Assembly: GCA_019973155.2 (NCBI GenBank)
Contig: BPQB01000014.1
Coordinates: forward strand, 186,001-250,000
Origin: Phanerochaete sordida
Lineage: Eukaryota; Basidiomycota; Agaricomycetes; Polyporales; Phanerochaetaceae
Length of the DNA: 64,000 bases
Direction of reading: 5' to 3'
How positions within the stretch are numbered: the stretch's first letter is position 1; the number at the start of each line of letters is the position of its first letter. The translations under genes and the position numbers were made by a program. Positions 23,403 through 35,085 of the stretch are shown here, one piece after another. The notes below the pieces were generated by a model, which was given only the letters and a program-made list of their open reading frames with translations, was not told the origin of the DNA and ran no database searches.

Positions 23403-23410
23403 CACCGAGT
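23403..23410. repeat. 8-bp target site duplication, left copy
   Basis: CACCGAGT directly precedes the left inverted repeat. The identical octamer follows the right one at 24933-24940. Confidence 0.85.
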
Positions 23411-24932
23411 TAGTGGTTGAGGGTCCGGTCCGGTCCGGTCTTTTGCAAGATTTTGGTAGGACCAGGACCGGGACCGCCAACAGGACCGGGACTGGCTGCA
23501 CAGGACCGGACTAAGACCCGGTCCTGGTCCTGACCAGTCCTACAGCCAGTTCAGGACTGGTCATGACCGGTCCTGGACCGTTCGTCTTCTCAAGTGTGAG
23601 CAGGAACAATTCGAACGAACGTACTTGTGGTGACGGCCTGCGCGAGCATACTGACGGCCTTTGTACTTGGCGTGAGCACTTCATATACCATGTCTCGCAT
23701 TCCTGACCCAAATATCGCGCTATGGACGGCTTCGAAGAGCGTGCACATGGTGACTAACACTCGTGAGTCGTTTGGCAAGTTTGCAGAACGGCGCGGCATG
23801 AACGATGGCTCTGTTGGCCCCGCGGGACGACGTGAGCATCGCGCATTGTACAGCAGGTCGACGACTCGTTGGCGACGATAGACGCGAGGCCAGATGATGA
23901 CGAGGTGCGCGGGCAGAGTCGCAATGCCGTTCGACGCGAAGAGGTCATACGCTGTGCTGTGTGTATCTGCGTCCAGCAATATCGCTCGTAGCAGACATGC
24001 GCTGATGACCTGCATCAAATTAGAACGATTTTAGAGCCGCGGAGTGGTCAACGACGGGCTGCGTACCGAGAGACTTCAGCAATGTGCTGCAGCCAAAGAC
24101 GGGCGCGTGGTCGGGGCGTGGCTGCCGCCGCCACAAACTGGGCATGTACACTACTACACGCGCCATGATCAAGGACGAGTCGTGGGGTGCATCCTCCGCC
24201 TCAACGACGTCTATGGGACCTTCGTCGAGTTCTCCTTATTGTCACGCTCCTGCTATACGATCGAGATAAACCTGCATGGGATCGCGCCGCTCGCACATCC
24301 ACCTACGCAAATATCGTGCGCGCGAACTACACGTGCATTCTGCTCGCGTTTGGGACTGGTACTATCCGTGCGAAGATGACGCAGCGCACAACTTAGTTGC
24401 GCCTAGCGATGGAGAATCGCGCACCGCAGCGTCCTCTGCCGCATTATCGACGGCACGCTCCAGGGACCCGCGCCCTAACCGTAGAAGATGGGACTTTTGT
24501 ACACCCCCCCGCCAGTGTCAACGCTGTCTCGCCTGCTGCTGACACTGCGCCAGATGCGCCGCACCATAATATGAACCCCATATCTGCCAAATGGGCCAGT
24601 GAGTGTGCACATCGGTAAAGAACTAGACAGGGATTGCGCTGACCGTCCTTACTGCAAGATTCTCGCAGATCTAATGGATTCAGATTCGCATGATCTGTGA
24701 GATAACATGGTAGCACAATTTCTACGCTGAATTGAATGAGCATACGTACCCCAGTCCATGACCGGTCCTGACCGGTCCCTGCCAGTCCTGGTAATACTGA
24801 CGATCGTTAGGACCAAGGACCAGGACCAGGACCGGACTAGCTAGGACTAGGACTGCTAGCGGTCCTGTGCAGTCCGGTCCCGGTCCTAATCTCGGTCCTA
24901 GTCGGTCCTAAGGACCGGACCCTCAACCACTA
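23411..24932. mobile_element. non-autonomous hAT-like DNA transposon (1522 bp)
   Basis: The two ends are perfect inverted repeats of 21 bp (23411-23431 and 24912-24932) beginning TAGTGGTTGAGGG. An identical 8-bp duplication (CACCGAGT) flanks both sides. An 8-bp duplication together with a TAGNG-type terminus is typical of the hAT superfamily. Inside each end lie about 160 bp packed with GGACCGG/CCGGTCC and GGACCAG-like words in both orientations (23421-23585 and 24750-24920), resembling subterminal transposase-binding repeats. The middle (23590-24740) has only short open frames, none with hAT transposase signatures, so the element would need a transposase supplied elsewhere. It sits 279 bp upstream of the LRR gene start, where it could affect that promoter. 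Intact repeats and duplication suggest a fairly recent insertion. Confidence 0.8.
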
Positions 24933-24940
24933 CACCGAGT
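24933..24940. repeat. 8-bp target site duplication, right copy
   Basis: CACCGAGT immediately follows the right inverted repeat and is identical to 23403-23410. Confidence 0.85.
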
Positions 24941-25218
24941 CAACGAAAGAGTGCTGTGAGCGTTCGAGTCCTGAAGGCCTGAAGAACGGAGAGGGCGAGG
25001 TGCAACGTTGAGAAAGAGGAGACGCGGCAGTCGGACGCATATGAGGACACAGCTGATTTTTGAAAGACCCGACGTTCCGGGACGTCGAGTGCAAAGGGGT
25101 GGCCAGCTCGAAACGGATGGCGGTGACTTCGTGGCGGCCACGTGTGGCACGCTCACGTGGAAATAATTCCGCCGCGGGCGCCTGCCGCGCCCATCCCACA
25201 GGTTGCTCTCTTCTCGCC

Positions 25219-28149
25219 ATGTCGCGCATTCCGCCTCCGTCCACATCCCGTCCCGGTGCACGCAGCCCGGCAAAGGCCCCCTCGACGGCGAGCTCGAGGC
25301 TGGGCGCCTCCACCACATCTCGCGTCAGGCCCCCACCCAGCCCGACACCTGGCAGCAGGACGCTGCGGCCCCAGAACAGCCTCCAGGCACTGAGGCCAGT
25401 GACGCCCTCCAGGTCACCACTGAAGAAGACGAGGCCTCTCCCTGAAGAGCCACCGGCATCTCCGAAATCCCCTCAACTCAGCATACGAGAGCAGATTGCG
25501 CTCAGGCGCGCAGAGGCAAAGAAAGCACAGGCCAAGACCGCGCCTCAGAATGGCTTCGGCGACTTTGAGGGTCTGGAAGAGGCTTCACCCGTCCGCGACG
25601 CCAGCCCAGATGAGAACGCGGTTGATCTAGGGAGATGGTCTGTGAAGGAGACGATTGAGAGGGCACGGTCTACGGGTGAGTGTTGCTTCGCCGGTTCAGC
25701 GTACCCAGTCATAGTTAGATGCATACCAGCCGTACCTCAAGCTATGCATGTTAATAGGTCTATGTTTCGTCTTGTTTGGCTTTCGCTGACGCGTATATAT
25801 GCCGTCTTTAGGTGCCATGAACCTCGCTTCTCGAGGATTGCCGTGTCTACCGTCTGCGCTGTTCGAGATACATCTTGGCGTGAAGCCAGAGCCGCTTAAA
25901 CTTGTACCCGAGGAGCCGCCAATTACGACGGGAACCGCAGACGACTTGTCCGCATCACGAAGGCGGAACGGTGGCCAGAACTCTCCCTCGTGGTACGAAG
26001 CACAAGACCTCGAGGTGCTGAAAGCATGGTCGAACGAGATTGTCGAGATTCAGCCAGAGATCTCTATGTTCGGCTCCCTGAAGAATATTGATGTGGGTTC
26101 GCGCCCTCAGAACGAATTGACCTCAGACTGACGTTTTGGGTTGACTATATGCTAGCTGCACAACAACAAGCTCACTGCTCTGCCCGATTCCTTCGCCGAT
26201 CTCATGGCTCTGACGTCGTTAGACCTATCACACAACGCTCTCACATCACTTCCTGCCAATATCTTTGCCCTACCCGCTCTGACAACTCTCAACCTCTCGC
26301 ATAACTCTCTTGCATCCCTCCCTTTCTTTGCGCCGTTCTCTGTAACCGTCAATCCGCTTGGGCGTACTAAGGACTCGCGGGGAGACTGGTTCTGCGAAAC
26401 CATCACTCGTGCGACTACCGTTTTGCCACGGCTTTCGGCTTTGAATGTCTCGCACAACAGGCTTTCGGCAGCCTCTATCGCTCATGAACCTGAACATTTG
26501 CCAGCGTGTCTCACGAAGCTCGACCTCTCGTCAAACCCGCTCGGACGGTCTACATCCCTCATTCGCGCACTGTCCAAGCTAGGGAAGCTTAGCGAGTTGA
26601 AATGCGAGCACGCGGACATTGGCGACGATTCTTTTCCTACTGGACTCTTCCCCGCAGATCACACTCCCTTCCCTGCACTCAGCGTCCTCGACCTTGGCGA
26701 GACTTATGTCACGCGTCCAGTCATCGAGGCGTCGTTCCTTCCTACCATCATCAAGCAGACCATCGAATACGACGTGACGCCCGAGGCACCAACGCCCGGT
26801 ACCCTGCGCATAATCGTCGGGAAGCGTGTCGTCAAAGAGGCGTGGGAGATCGAGGCCGAGCGGAGGACGAGGTCTCGCGGGCGACACGCGCAGAAAGCCA
26901 GCGACGCCTCTGACGGGTGGAGCGGGCCTCTCGGCGGCACTTCATTCACGAAGAAAGACACCGCGAAGGAGAACTGGGAGATAGAAGCCGAGCAAGGGCT
27001 CTTGACCGAGGGCGCGAAGAGGCGCGCTCGAGCGGCGGCGGCGGCGGCTCCCTCGAGTTCGACGGACGCGGCATCATCATCCCCGTCGAAGGCGTCAACG
27101 TCAGCGTCGAAGACGGCCGAGAAGGAGGCCTGGGAGATCGAAGCGGAACAGGGTCTGCTGACCGAAGGCGGTCGTCGGCGCGCTCGCGCAGCGGCTGCCG
27201 CTGCCGCTGCAGGATCACAATCGCGAGGTTCAACGCCAGACGCAAGCCCGAGTCCCGAGCCGCAGTCTCCAGCAGCATCGCCTGCGCCCTCCGCCAGCTC
27301 CGCGCTCTCCAGCCCGCAGTACTACACCGCAGCAACACAAACGTTGACGCTGCCACCGTCCGCCGCGCTGCGCAAGCAGGAGCACTGGCGCTCCTTCTCG
27401 CTCGCCGTGAAGCCACCACCCGCCGGCGCATCGCCCGAGCTCGCGCTCGGCGTGCCGACGTCCACGCTCCCGCTCTCCACGATCGCCGCACAGCCGTTCG
27501 CCAGCACGCTGCGCACGCTCGTGCTCACGAGCCGGAAGATGGACGCGTCGTTCGTGCTGCCCGACGGCGCCGGGCCGTGGCTGCCCGCGCTCGAGGAGCT
27601 CGTGCTCGAGGGCTGCGGGCTCGGCGCGAGCGTGCCCGTCGTGCGCGCGGGCGCAGGCGGCGGCGACGCGCGCACGAGCGAGGCGCTCCTCCCGCTGCTC
27701 GCGCGCCTCTTCCCGGGCGTGCGCACGCTCGACCTGAGCTACAACGCGCTGCCGGCGCCGGCGCTCTCGCGCGACGCGCTCGCGGGGCTCGTGCTCGCCG
27801 CGGACGGGCGCGCGGGCGTGCGGCAGCTGCGCCTGCGCGGCAACCGGCTCGCGGCGCTCGACGGGCTGCAGGAGCTCGCGGGCATGTTCCGCGGGAACCG
27901 CGATGTGGCGGAGTGGCGGCTCGAGGAGCTCGACTTGCGCGATAACGAGATCGGGCGGCTCCCGCCTGAGGTGGGGCTGCTGCCTCTGGAGGTGTTCCTC
28001 GTCGATGGTAATACGTGAGTCGTTTCTTTTGGGTCATGGTAAGGAGAATGCTAAAGGTGTGCTGTAGGTTCCGTGTGCCACCCAGGCGCGTGTGGGAGCG
28101 CGAGGGGACGAAGGGCCTGTTGAGCTGGCTCCGTGGACGTATCGAGTAG
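25219..28149 (+). CDS. leucine-rich repeat protein (892 aa)
   Basis: Four exons join in frame: 25219-25675, 25812-26092, 26156-28014 and 28068-28149; stop TAG 28147-28149. Residues 1-150 are a Pro/Ser/Arg-rich tail with a basic helix (SIREQIALRRAEAKKAQAK). LRRs of the LxxLxLSxNxLxxLP type start near residue 245 (LHNNKLTALPDSFADL, LTSLDLSHNALTSLPANIF, LTTLNLSHNSLASLPFF) and resume near the C-terminus (VRTLDLSYNALPAPAL, LRLRGNRLAALDGL, LEELDLRDNEIGRLPPEVGL). Between the LRR groups lie three copies of a K-E-x-W-E-I-E-A-E unit near residues 473, 516 and 568, the last two extended by QGLLTEG and an Arg/Ala-rich stretch. No membrane segment or kinase was seen. The layout resembles fungal LRRC40-like proteins, and a scaffold role is a guess. 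The hAT-like element ends 279 bp upstream. Confidence 0.88.
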
Positions 28150-29464
28150 GACACCGTCGGCTTCACTTGGAAGGCATCGGAAGGACGGGGACAAGGAGGA
28201 TTGGTATCGATTTGACCATATTACCGCTGCTGGGCATCTGTATCCTACCGTTCACTGCTAATATCTAGTACTGCGGCTGCACAAGCTGCCTGTGTATAAC
28301 CGATTCTACAATGCGCGGCGGGATGCAGCGAGTGACACCGGTGTATGCTGACTAAGCGAGGCAGCTGAAAGCTGGCAGGGAGAGCCGGATCCGGACAACA
28401 TTTCACGTTTTAATCTCTCTCCACCACCTATATAGGTTGTTCGCCAGTCGAGACGAGTTCCGCTTGACCCTGCCCCGTTCCATTATGCTCGTCCTCGAAG
28501 TACCACAGCGTCGACCTCCGCGATCGGACCGGCCAGCAGAACGCGGTACAGCTACCGCTGCCTGGAAGCGCAAAGGGAAGCCGTCGAAGCCGCTTCCGCG
28601 AGATGGAAGGCAGGAAGGAGCGGGAGAGCTCGAGAGGACATTGGGAGAAGCCGCAGGGCTCTGGGAGGAAGATGCAGACGCATAGGAAGAAGGCGGTGCG
28701 TGCCGTCGCGGCTGTGGGGTTCGCTGAACGCTACGTGCTCGCCGACGCGCCGGCCTGGGCCTCTGCGAGACGTGCCGTGCGGCGATCTCCTCAGGGCGAC
28801 GCTAACGTGCTCTTCATGCCTAGACTCCTCGGGGCTTCGGTATACGCTCCGGCAGTGCCCACGCCGCGCTAGCTCGTGCGCCAAATGCTTCCGCCAGCGC
28901 GACCGTGCGGACGCCGGACGGAGCTCTTGTTCAACATTTACTCTCTCGCCCGTATCTTCAGACACTTCCGTGCTTCGGAACGCTTGGGCGCGACAAATGG
29001 TGGGAGCAAAGGTGGTCCGCCGACCGAAGAACTCCGAACCTTGCGCCCGGCATCGACGGTCCCTGTACCCGCCGTTTTTCTCCCAGCGAGCGCGTTCGTC
29101 ACTTGGCCGTCACCCAACCAGAAGTCGGTCCTCCTCCGCCGTTATCGTGTCTGGGCCATCCGGATCATTACTGCTTGAAGATGGAACCTGGATCATGCGA
29201 GGTCATCTGCTGCTAGAGAACAGTCGAGGCCGCCGGGACTTCAACGTCTAATTCAGCCCATCTCTCCATCCATTGGCCGCCGCGTACGGCAGCGTAAAGT
29301 TTATCGTCAGACCCTGGGGATTCGCTTAACCCTTCTCCAGGATCCGGAGATGACTGGGGCTTGGGTGGGGCATCTCCCGTATAAATTTCAGTCTGCGGGG
29401 GCCCCAGAGCCCCCCGCACTCCAGACACTCCCCGCAGTCCTAGGCCTCCTCTCGCCCGCAAACC
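28150..29464. other. intergenic, no supported gene
   Basis: Open frames on both strands (for example 28700-29251 and 28552-28965) have no domain and mirror one another, as expected for GC-rich noncoding DNA. CCTATATAGG at 28428-28437 contains a TATA-like word, but nothing convincing follows it. Confidence 0.45.
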
Positions 29465-31116
29465 ATGTCCACGCCATCCGCACCGACCTCCCGCCGCGGG
29501 TCCATCGACCCCTCGCAGCTCGTGCCCATGCACAAGTGCGTCGCCCCGCCGCGTCTCGTCGCTTGCGCGTGCTGACTCCAGCGACAGGGTGCCCCACTCG
29601 TCCGGCAGCGGCGACTTCAACGTCGTTTTCGTCGGCGCTGGCAACATCATGTTCGGTGCGTATTCAGCAAGTCTCAGCTGCTCCACAGTCCCATGACACT
29701 CGACGTGACGCGCAGGCTCGGACGAGGGACCCTGGAACCACTCGTTCCGCTTCGAGCAGTACGTCCCCCTACGTCAAACGCGTCTCTGCCGCGCCGCTGA
29801 ACGCGTCTTGCAGCAAACTCGGCCCCCGCTTCAAGCTCATCGCGCTCATCGACCCATGGCTCGAGAACGCCGAGAAGCGCCTGAACGCGAAGCGCGAGAC
29901 GTTCGTGCGCTCGGCGTACGAGGACACCAAGGTCTACAAGAACTTCGAGGAGTTCGTCCAGAACAAGACCCCGAACATGGTCCCGAACGCGTTCGTCATC
30001 GGCTCGCCCCCGATGTTCCGCGGCACGAAGCAGGCCGGCAAGGACGTCGAGCTCCAGATCCTCAAGCACTTCCCCGGCGTCCCGCTCTTCGTCGAGAAAC
30101 CCGTCGCGACTGGCCCCAAGGAGGAGCTCACGCAGGTCATTGAAGTCGGAAAGGCGATCACCCAGAGCAACACGATCTGCTCCGTCGGGTGAGTCTCAAG
30201 CCTCGGTCACACGCGCATGCCGGCTCACCTCCGTGGCGCAGATACATGCTCCGCTACCTCCGTGCGACCCAGATGATGAAGAAGATCATCGAGGACAACA
30301 ACCTGACGATCATGTCGACCATCGCCCGCTACGCCAGCTCGTACGAGTCCATCGCGAAGCCCGACTGGTGGAACAAGGCCAAGAGGTGCGTGCTCTGCGC
30401 GTTCGCCACACAGATGTCACGCTGACATTGCGATCACCAGCGCTGGCCCCATCATCGAGCAGGCGACCCACTTCTGCGACCTCTCGCGCTACTTCGGTGG
30501 TGAGGTCGACATCTCGTCCGTTGTGGCGCACTCCGTCGAGTGGGACGACGCTCCCGGCAAGCTGTCCAAGGTCCGCGTCGACGAGTCGGCCGTCCCTCCT
30601 GAGGACCGTATCTCGCGTGCCACCTCTGCTGTCTGGTGAGTGACCTTCGAGAGCCTTGCCGCATACGCGATGCTGATCCGCATTTCCCAGGAAATACGAG
30701 AATGGCGCGATCGGCAGCCTGACCCACCTCATCGCTCTGCAGGGCCACGACTACAGCTGCGAGCTCGAGGTCTACGCCGACGGCTACCAGCTCAAGTGCG
30801 TCCCCTCTCTCTCCTCCGTCCGCCACCTGCTGACCGAACGCGCTCTAGGCTCGTCAACCCGTACGTCGAGCCCGTTCTGTACGTCCGCCGGCCGGGCAGT
30901 GACGCGGAGGAGAAGCACAACTTCGCGGACGACGACCCCTTCTTCTCCGAGGTCTCCGTCTTCGTCGACAACATCGAGGACATCGAGGAGTCGCCCGAGA
31001 CGGCCGAGATCCTCTCGAGCTTCGAGGACGCCGTGCGCACGTACGAGCTCACCTGGGCGATCACCGAGGCCGCCGAGAAAACCCGCGCGGCGCGCAAGGC
31101 GAAGGCGCAGGCCTAG
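29465..31116 (+). CDS. Gfo/Idh/MocA-family NAD(P)-dependent oxidoreductase
   Basis: Eight exons join in frame: 29465-29535, 29588-29655, 29716-29758, 29814-30188, 30242-30385, 30441-30635, 30691-30795 and 30849-31116; stop TAG 31114-31116. The protein is about 420 aa and starts MSTPSAPTSRRGSIDPSQ. The N-terminal Rossmann fold shows DFNVVFVGAGNIMFG, the dinucleotide-binding loop. FVEKPVATG supplies the EKP motif, whose Lys is usually catalytic in the family. The C-terminal alpha/beta part contains YMLRYLRATQMM, THFCDLSRYFGGEVDISSVV and GSLTHLIALQGHDYSCELEV. It ends in a long acidic then Ala/Lys-rich helix (ITEAAEKTRAARKAKAQA). Members oxidise or reduce sugar-type or polyol hydroxyls in the cytosol; the substrate cannot be read from the sequence. 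Confidence 0.9.
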
Positions 31117-33483
31117 AGCCGCAAAAACGGACGAGGAAAATGTACAACAGGGCCGCTGATAGAGGTATAGAACACTTAGAAACAACATAGAGTATTTATT
31201 GGGTGTAGGTTGTTGCAATAGGAAGTCGTCGTTCAGCTTGATCATGTGTGCTGTGCGAGTGCGAGTGCGACGTCTGCCTGCTTGCCCCTAGTTCTTCCTC
31301 TTTCCTGGTACCGCATCAGAGAACCATCGTGAGCCTGATGTCAAGAGAGCGTACAGTGCTAGCAACGCGTTGTAGGTGAGGTGACCGCTCGACGCTCGTC
31401 ATGACTCTGCGGGAGGGACGAGATCATCTTATCTTATCAGAATGAAAACAGATAAGATAAGATCTTACATCACCCCCCTCGCGGTTCACGCGGAGAACGC
31501 TCTTGAACTGTGTCCACCACGACCGCGCGACTTGCCAGCCTACATGCGTATCCTGTTGATATCATCGGACGTTGACCTCTATGACGGCACAGTGTGCTCC
31601 GGAATAACGGAATAACGAGACAATGAAGTCATATTTCGCACAGGTCCGACGCCGATACGCCGCTTTGCACTTGCACTTACGACCGCGGACGATGCCCGTC
31701 ACGCGAATAGGACGTCGTCCTAGGCTTGTAAGTCTCATTTTTGTCAATATATGCCCCTCCTCTCCTCCCCCTGCATATCCAGCCTCCCGACACGCGTCCC
31801 AGCTTCTTCCGCACTGCTCCGTTAGCCGCTGCTACGTAAGAGCGTCATCTAATACTTCTGCGCGCAGACTGCCCTTCTGTCTACCATTGCAGCTGTCTCG
31901 GGCCTCAATTTTGCACGGCCGAACGCAGAGGTCTGTGAGGACGCAGCGCTCGAAGACTTTGACGTTCCAAAAAACTGCCTTCATAAACTGGTGCCTGTCC
32001 GTCGTAATCCGTCGGTGCTTTTGCAGCTATCCGACGCCACACACTAGGCTCTCGCGCGGTGCCATCCTTTTATAAGGCATCCCGGTTCGCGCTCGTCCTC
32101 CTTGAGGCGCAGCCAAGCCTCGGCAGTCTACCCGGCGAGAAGGCGCAATATTCACGGTCGGCGCCGAGTCGGGCGCGAACCTCGTGGATCGCTTCAAAGC
32201 GATGCTCTTGTATGCCCGCCAGAGCACAGCGGACAGAGCGACAAACGGGCTTACCTCGCTCACGAGGAGATGGAGTCGCATGCCATGTGCCTTCGTTGAA
32301 GGTGCTATGCGCGATCTCCCAGGCCGACCGAGTCGCCTCCCGAATTCTAGCGCTCTTGTACGTCTTCTTCCCGACTGTATGTCGGCCTTTTTCTCACCCT
32401 AGGTTTCAGCACTGGACAGTCCGGATGTGCGTGAGATATCACATGTCCGTTGGATGCCGCCGTTCCTCCAACTCTCGACGAGCGGTTGGTCTCTCCGGTC
32501 TACGCTCCGAGACCCATGACTGACTCGGAAGTCCTACTCGTCCTTGTAGAGGTGTCTAACTATATTCTGTGCGCCTTCTTGTCATACACATCTTGTGGCT
32601 GGCTGGACCTCAGACGCAAGCTATTCCGTCAGGTCACCGACCCTCAAATCAGCGGCGTTGTCACGCTTCGACCAACCATCTTCTGTAAGCGACGCCCCAG
32701 TAACCCAAGAATGCAGAAGCTCTAACATGTGGCCCCATCCAGTTATAAATTTGGCTTTTGGAGATGGTGCTGGCCGCCACAGAATCGTGATGAACGCTTG
32801 TCTGCGAAACTATCCGTCATGCTAGGCACAGTTGGTGGCGTGTGGGGTCGAACTCTAAATGCCGCCGCAGCCGTGTCAGGGCGAGAAGTCGCACATGGTA
32901 TTCATTCGACGACCAGGTGAGCAACTTGTAAAATTTTCGCTGACGGAATCACTCACGAAGCCCCAAAGCGGACACCCTCCAGGCAACATCTGCACAGGAT
33001 ACGGCATGCCCAGATTAGCCTGGCACCTAGCGGGCAATGGAACCGGGCCAACTGAGAGGGCGTCGTTACGCCACAAGTCGCCGTCCCTGCAACTGCTTCC
33101 TTCTGCGCGCTCCCTGCCTGTTACGCTTTGGCGGACAAAGGCGGAATGCCCTGGACGAGCAAAACCGACGTTTTCTTCGGCCGTCTTCAGGTGGCACTTC
33201 GACACAAGAGCAGCATGCGTTGTACTCGACCCTTCCTGTCTTCGACCTTAAAAGCATTCTCATCCGCCCCACGGCCCACATTCAACGAACATCATAGTCC
33301 GGCTACACCTCGCGGTGGTGCTATCCGTTGCGATCACCCTCGTGACTTTTTCACCTGACATGTGAGCGTTTCGGTTACGCGCCATCGCTTTAGGGTCGTC
33401 GCTGATCTCGTGTTTAAGAGCCGTATCTGACGACGCCTCCGTACATCTCACTCCCCACCCACAACCACCACAGCGTACTACCC
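31117..33483. other. 2.4-kb intergenic region, no supported gene
   Basis: Several open frames of 90-150 codons occur on both strands (for example 31623-32075, 32059-32523 and 32027-32281). None shows a domain, and their splice contexts do not link into a longer product. The region contains the GATA-type inverted repeat at 31426-31463 (separate entry). A decayed element or a lineage-specific gene cannot be excluded. Confidence 0.4.
31426..31463. repeat. 13-bp perfect inverted repeat of tandem GATA words
   Basis: ATCTTATCTTATC (31426-31438) is answered by GATAAGATAAGAT (31451-31463) across a 12-nt AT-rich spacer. Each arm holds two overlapping TTATC/GATAA words. A nearly identical structure occurs at 52443-52487. 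It could be a GATA-factor site, an RNA hairpin or the remnant of a miniature element. Confidence 0.6.
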
Positions 33484-35085
33484 ATGGATTCCACCCGACA
33501 CAAGAGCGAGTCCTCCTCGCTCTTCTCTCGCGACATTCGCAGCTTTTCGCTCGGCCGTTCGGGGAAAGCGCGCTCGCGCAGCGCTGATACGCAAATTCAC
33601 GCTACCCCAGTCCCCCCACAGCCAAGCCGTACCCCGGTCCTCTCCCGCCTACCAGCCAGCGTCCAGCACCTCCCCCCTGAGATCGTGCTCAACATCCTCA
33701 GCTTTGCGCTGCCGTCGCTGTACGATGGTGCGCTGCACTTCAGGCGCGCGCCCAACGTGTTCTTCGACGGCGTCGAGGCCCAGCCGAACTTCCGCAGGAT
33801 CTTGAAGGAGACGCAGACGTGTCTCCTCCGTGCGGCGCTTATCTGCAGGGCCTGGTACCCCGTCGCCGTGGAGTTCCTATACGGATGCCCCTTCCTTCAC
33901 TGCTCATCGAACGCCACCGCCCTGTCTCGTACGCTCGAGAACGCTCCGCACCTCAGACATCTTGTCAAGGAGGCCTGGGTGTTCAATGAAGAGGGCGGTA
34001 AACTTTCAGATCCGCTCGGGATGAAGCGGAAGACTTCGAAGCGCGTTCAGGCAGATCTCACCCGCTCCCTCCGCAAATACACCATCCTCGACTCTGTCGT
34101 CATCTGCAACCACGGCGTCGCCGGGCAGGACAATGGCACCAAGTTCTTCCCGATCGACAACATCATGGTGTACACGCTCCCTGCGCATCCCGACTCCGAC
34201 GCCGCGCTCTCGCACCTGACGCTGTACGGCCCCAGTTTCTTCAACCAGCCGTTCGAGCGTCACGCGAAGCCGCAGAACTTCGACCCGGAGCGGCTGCAGC
34301 ACCTGTGCCTGCGGGACATCCCGCCTAGCCCGGCCGTGGTGAAGTGCGCGCCGTACGTGCCGACGCTCCCGCGCGTGCACACGCTGCAGTTCGGGCTCCA
34401 GCGGCACGCGTGCGCACCCGTCGTCTCCGCGGGCACGTTCCCCGCGCTGCGCGCGCTCGAGGTCTTCCGCGACATCCACGACGGCGCGCCCGCGGAGGGC
34501 ATGCGCGCCGTGCTCGTCGACGAGGCCGCGGTGCGCAAGCTGGAGCGCCTGCACCTCGTCGGGCGCGCGATCGAGCGCGTGCAGTTCCGCATCTGGGCGG
34601 ACGGCCAGTGCCTCGAGAGCCTGCGCCACCTCGCGCTGGGCCCGCTGCACCCGTACGACTTCGACTTCTTCGCGGACTGGCGCGTGCCCGAGACGCTCGA
34701 GACGCTCGAGGTCGTCGTCTGGTTCCGCCGTGGCAACAAGGCGCAAAAGAAGAAGAAGCGTGCGGTGGAGAAGCGGATGCAGGAGGCGGAGGACGAGGAG
34801 GAGATCAAGGACGCGTTCCGCGCGATCCTCGCGTGCGCACACCGCAATCGCCAGGCGCGCTCGTTCAAGAAGCTTGTCGTCCGGGCTGTCACTGCGCTTC
34901 CTCAAGCTGTACAGCCGCTCGTCGACGAGCTGGAGCGCAAGTGTGCTTCTCACGACTGGCAGTTCAAGCTGCACGAGGGTGGTAAGTCGCCGACATTTTT
35001 CTCTCTGACTATTTGCTGACATTTGATGTCTGCGACAGGTTTTGACCAGTGGGTGGCAGAGCGACTTTATAACAGCCGCGATTGA
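33484..35085 (+). CDS. F-box-like protein (about 514 aa)
   Basis: Two exons: 33484-34981 and 35039-35085, stop TGA 35083-35085. The N-terminus is Ser/Arg-rich (MDSTRHKSESSSLFSRDIRS). An F-box-like segment follows near residue 60 (LPPEIVLNILSFALPSLYDG), with the downstream helix pattern LLRAALICRAWYPVAVEFLY. The rest is an irregular leucine-rich region with repeated LxxLxL spacing (LSHLTLYGPSFF, LQHLCLRDIPPSP, LRALEVFRDIHDG, LRHLALGPLHPYD). A basic stretch (KAQKKKKRAVEKRM) near residue 420 interrupts it. Such proteins usually recruit substrates to SCF ubiquitin ligases, and large sets are typical of Agaricomycetes. It resembles the minus-strand gene at 50663-52093 in organisation. Strong antisense open frames here are shadows of high-GC codons. 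Confidence 0.85.

Noticed and set aside
23590..24743. Open frames inside the hAT-like element
   Set aside because: None shows a hAT transposase signature (RW motif, C-terminal dimerisation segment or BED finger), so I did not call a transposase.
27525..28166. 213-codon antisense frame under the LRR gene
   Set aside because: It mirrors very GC-rich coding DNA on the plus strand and is made of Arg/Ala/Pro with no fold pattern.
31117..33483. Gene(s) in the 2.4-kb gap
   Set aside because: Frames are short, overlap on both strands, lack domains and do not splice into one another convincingly.
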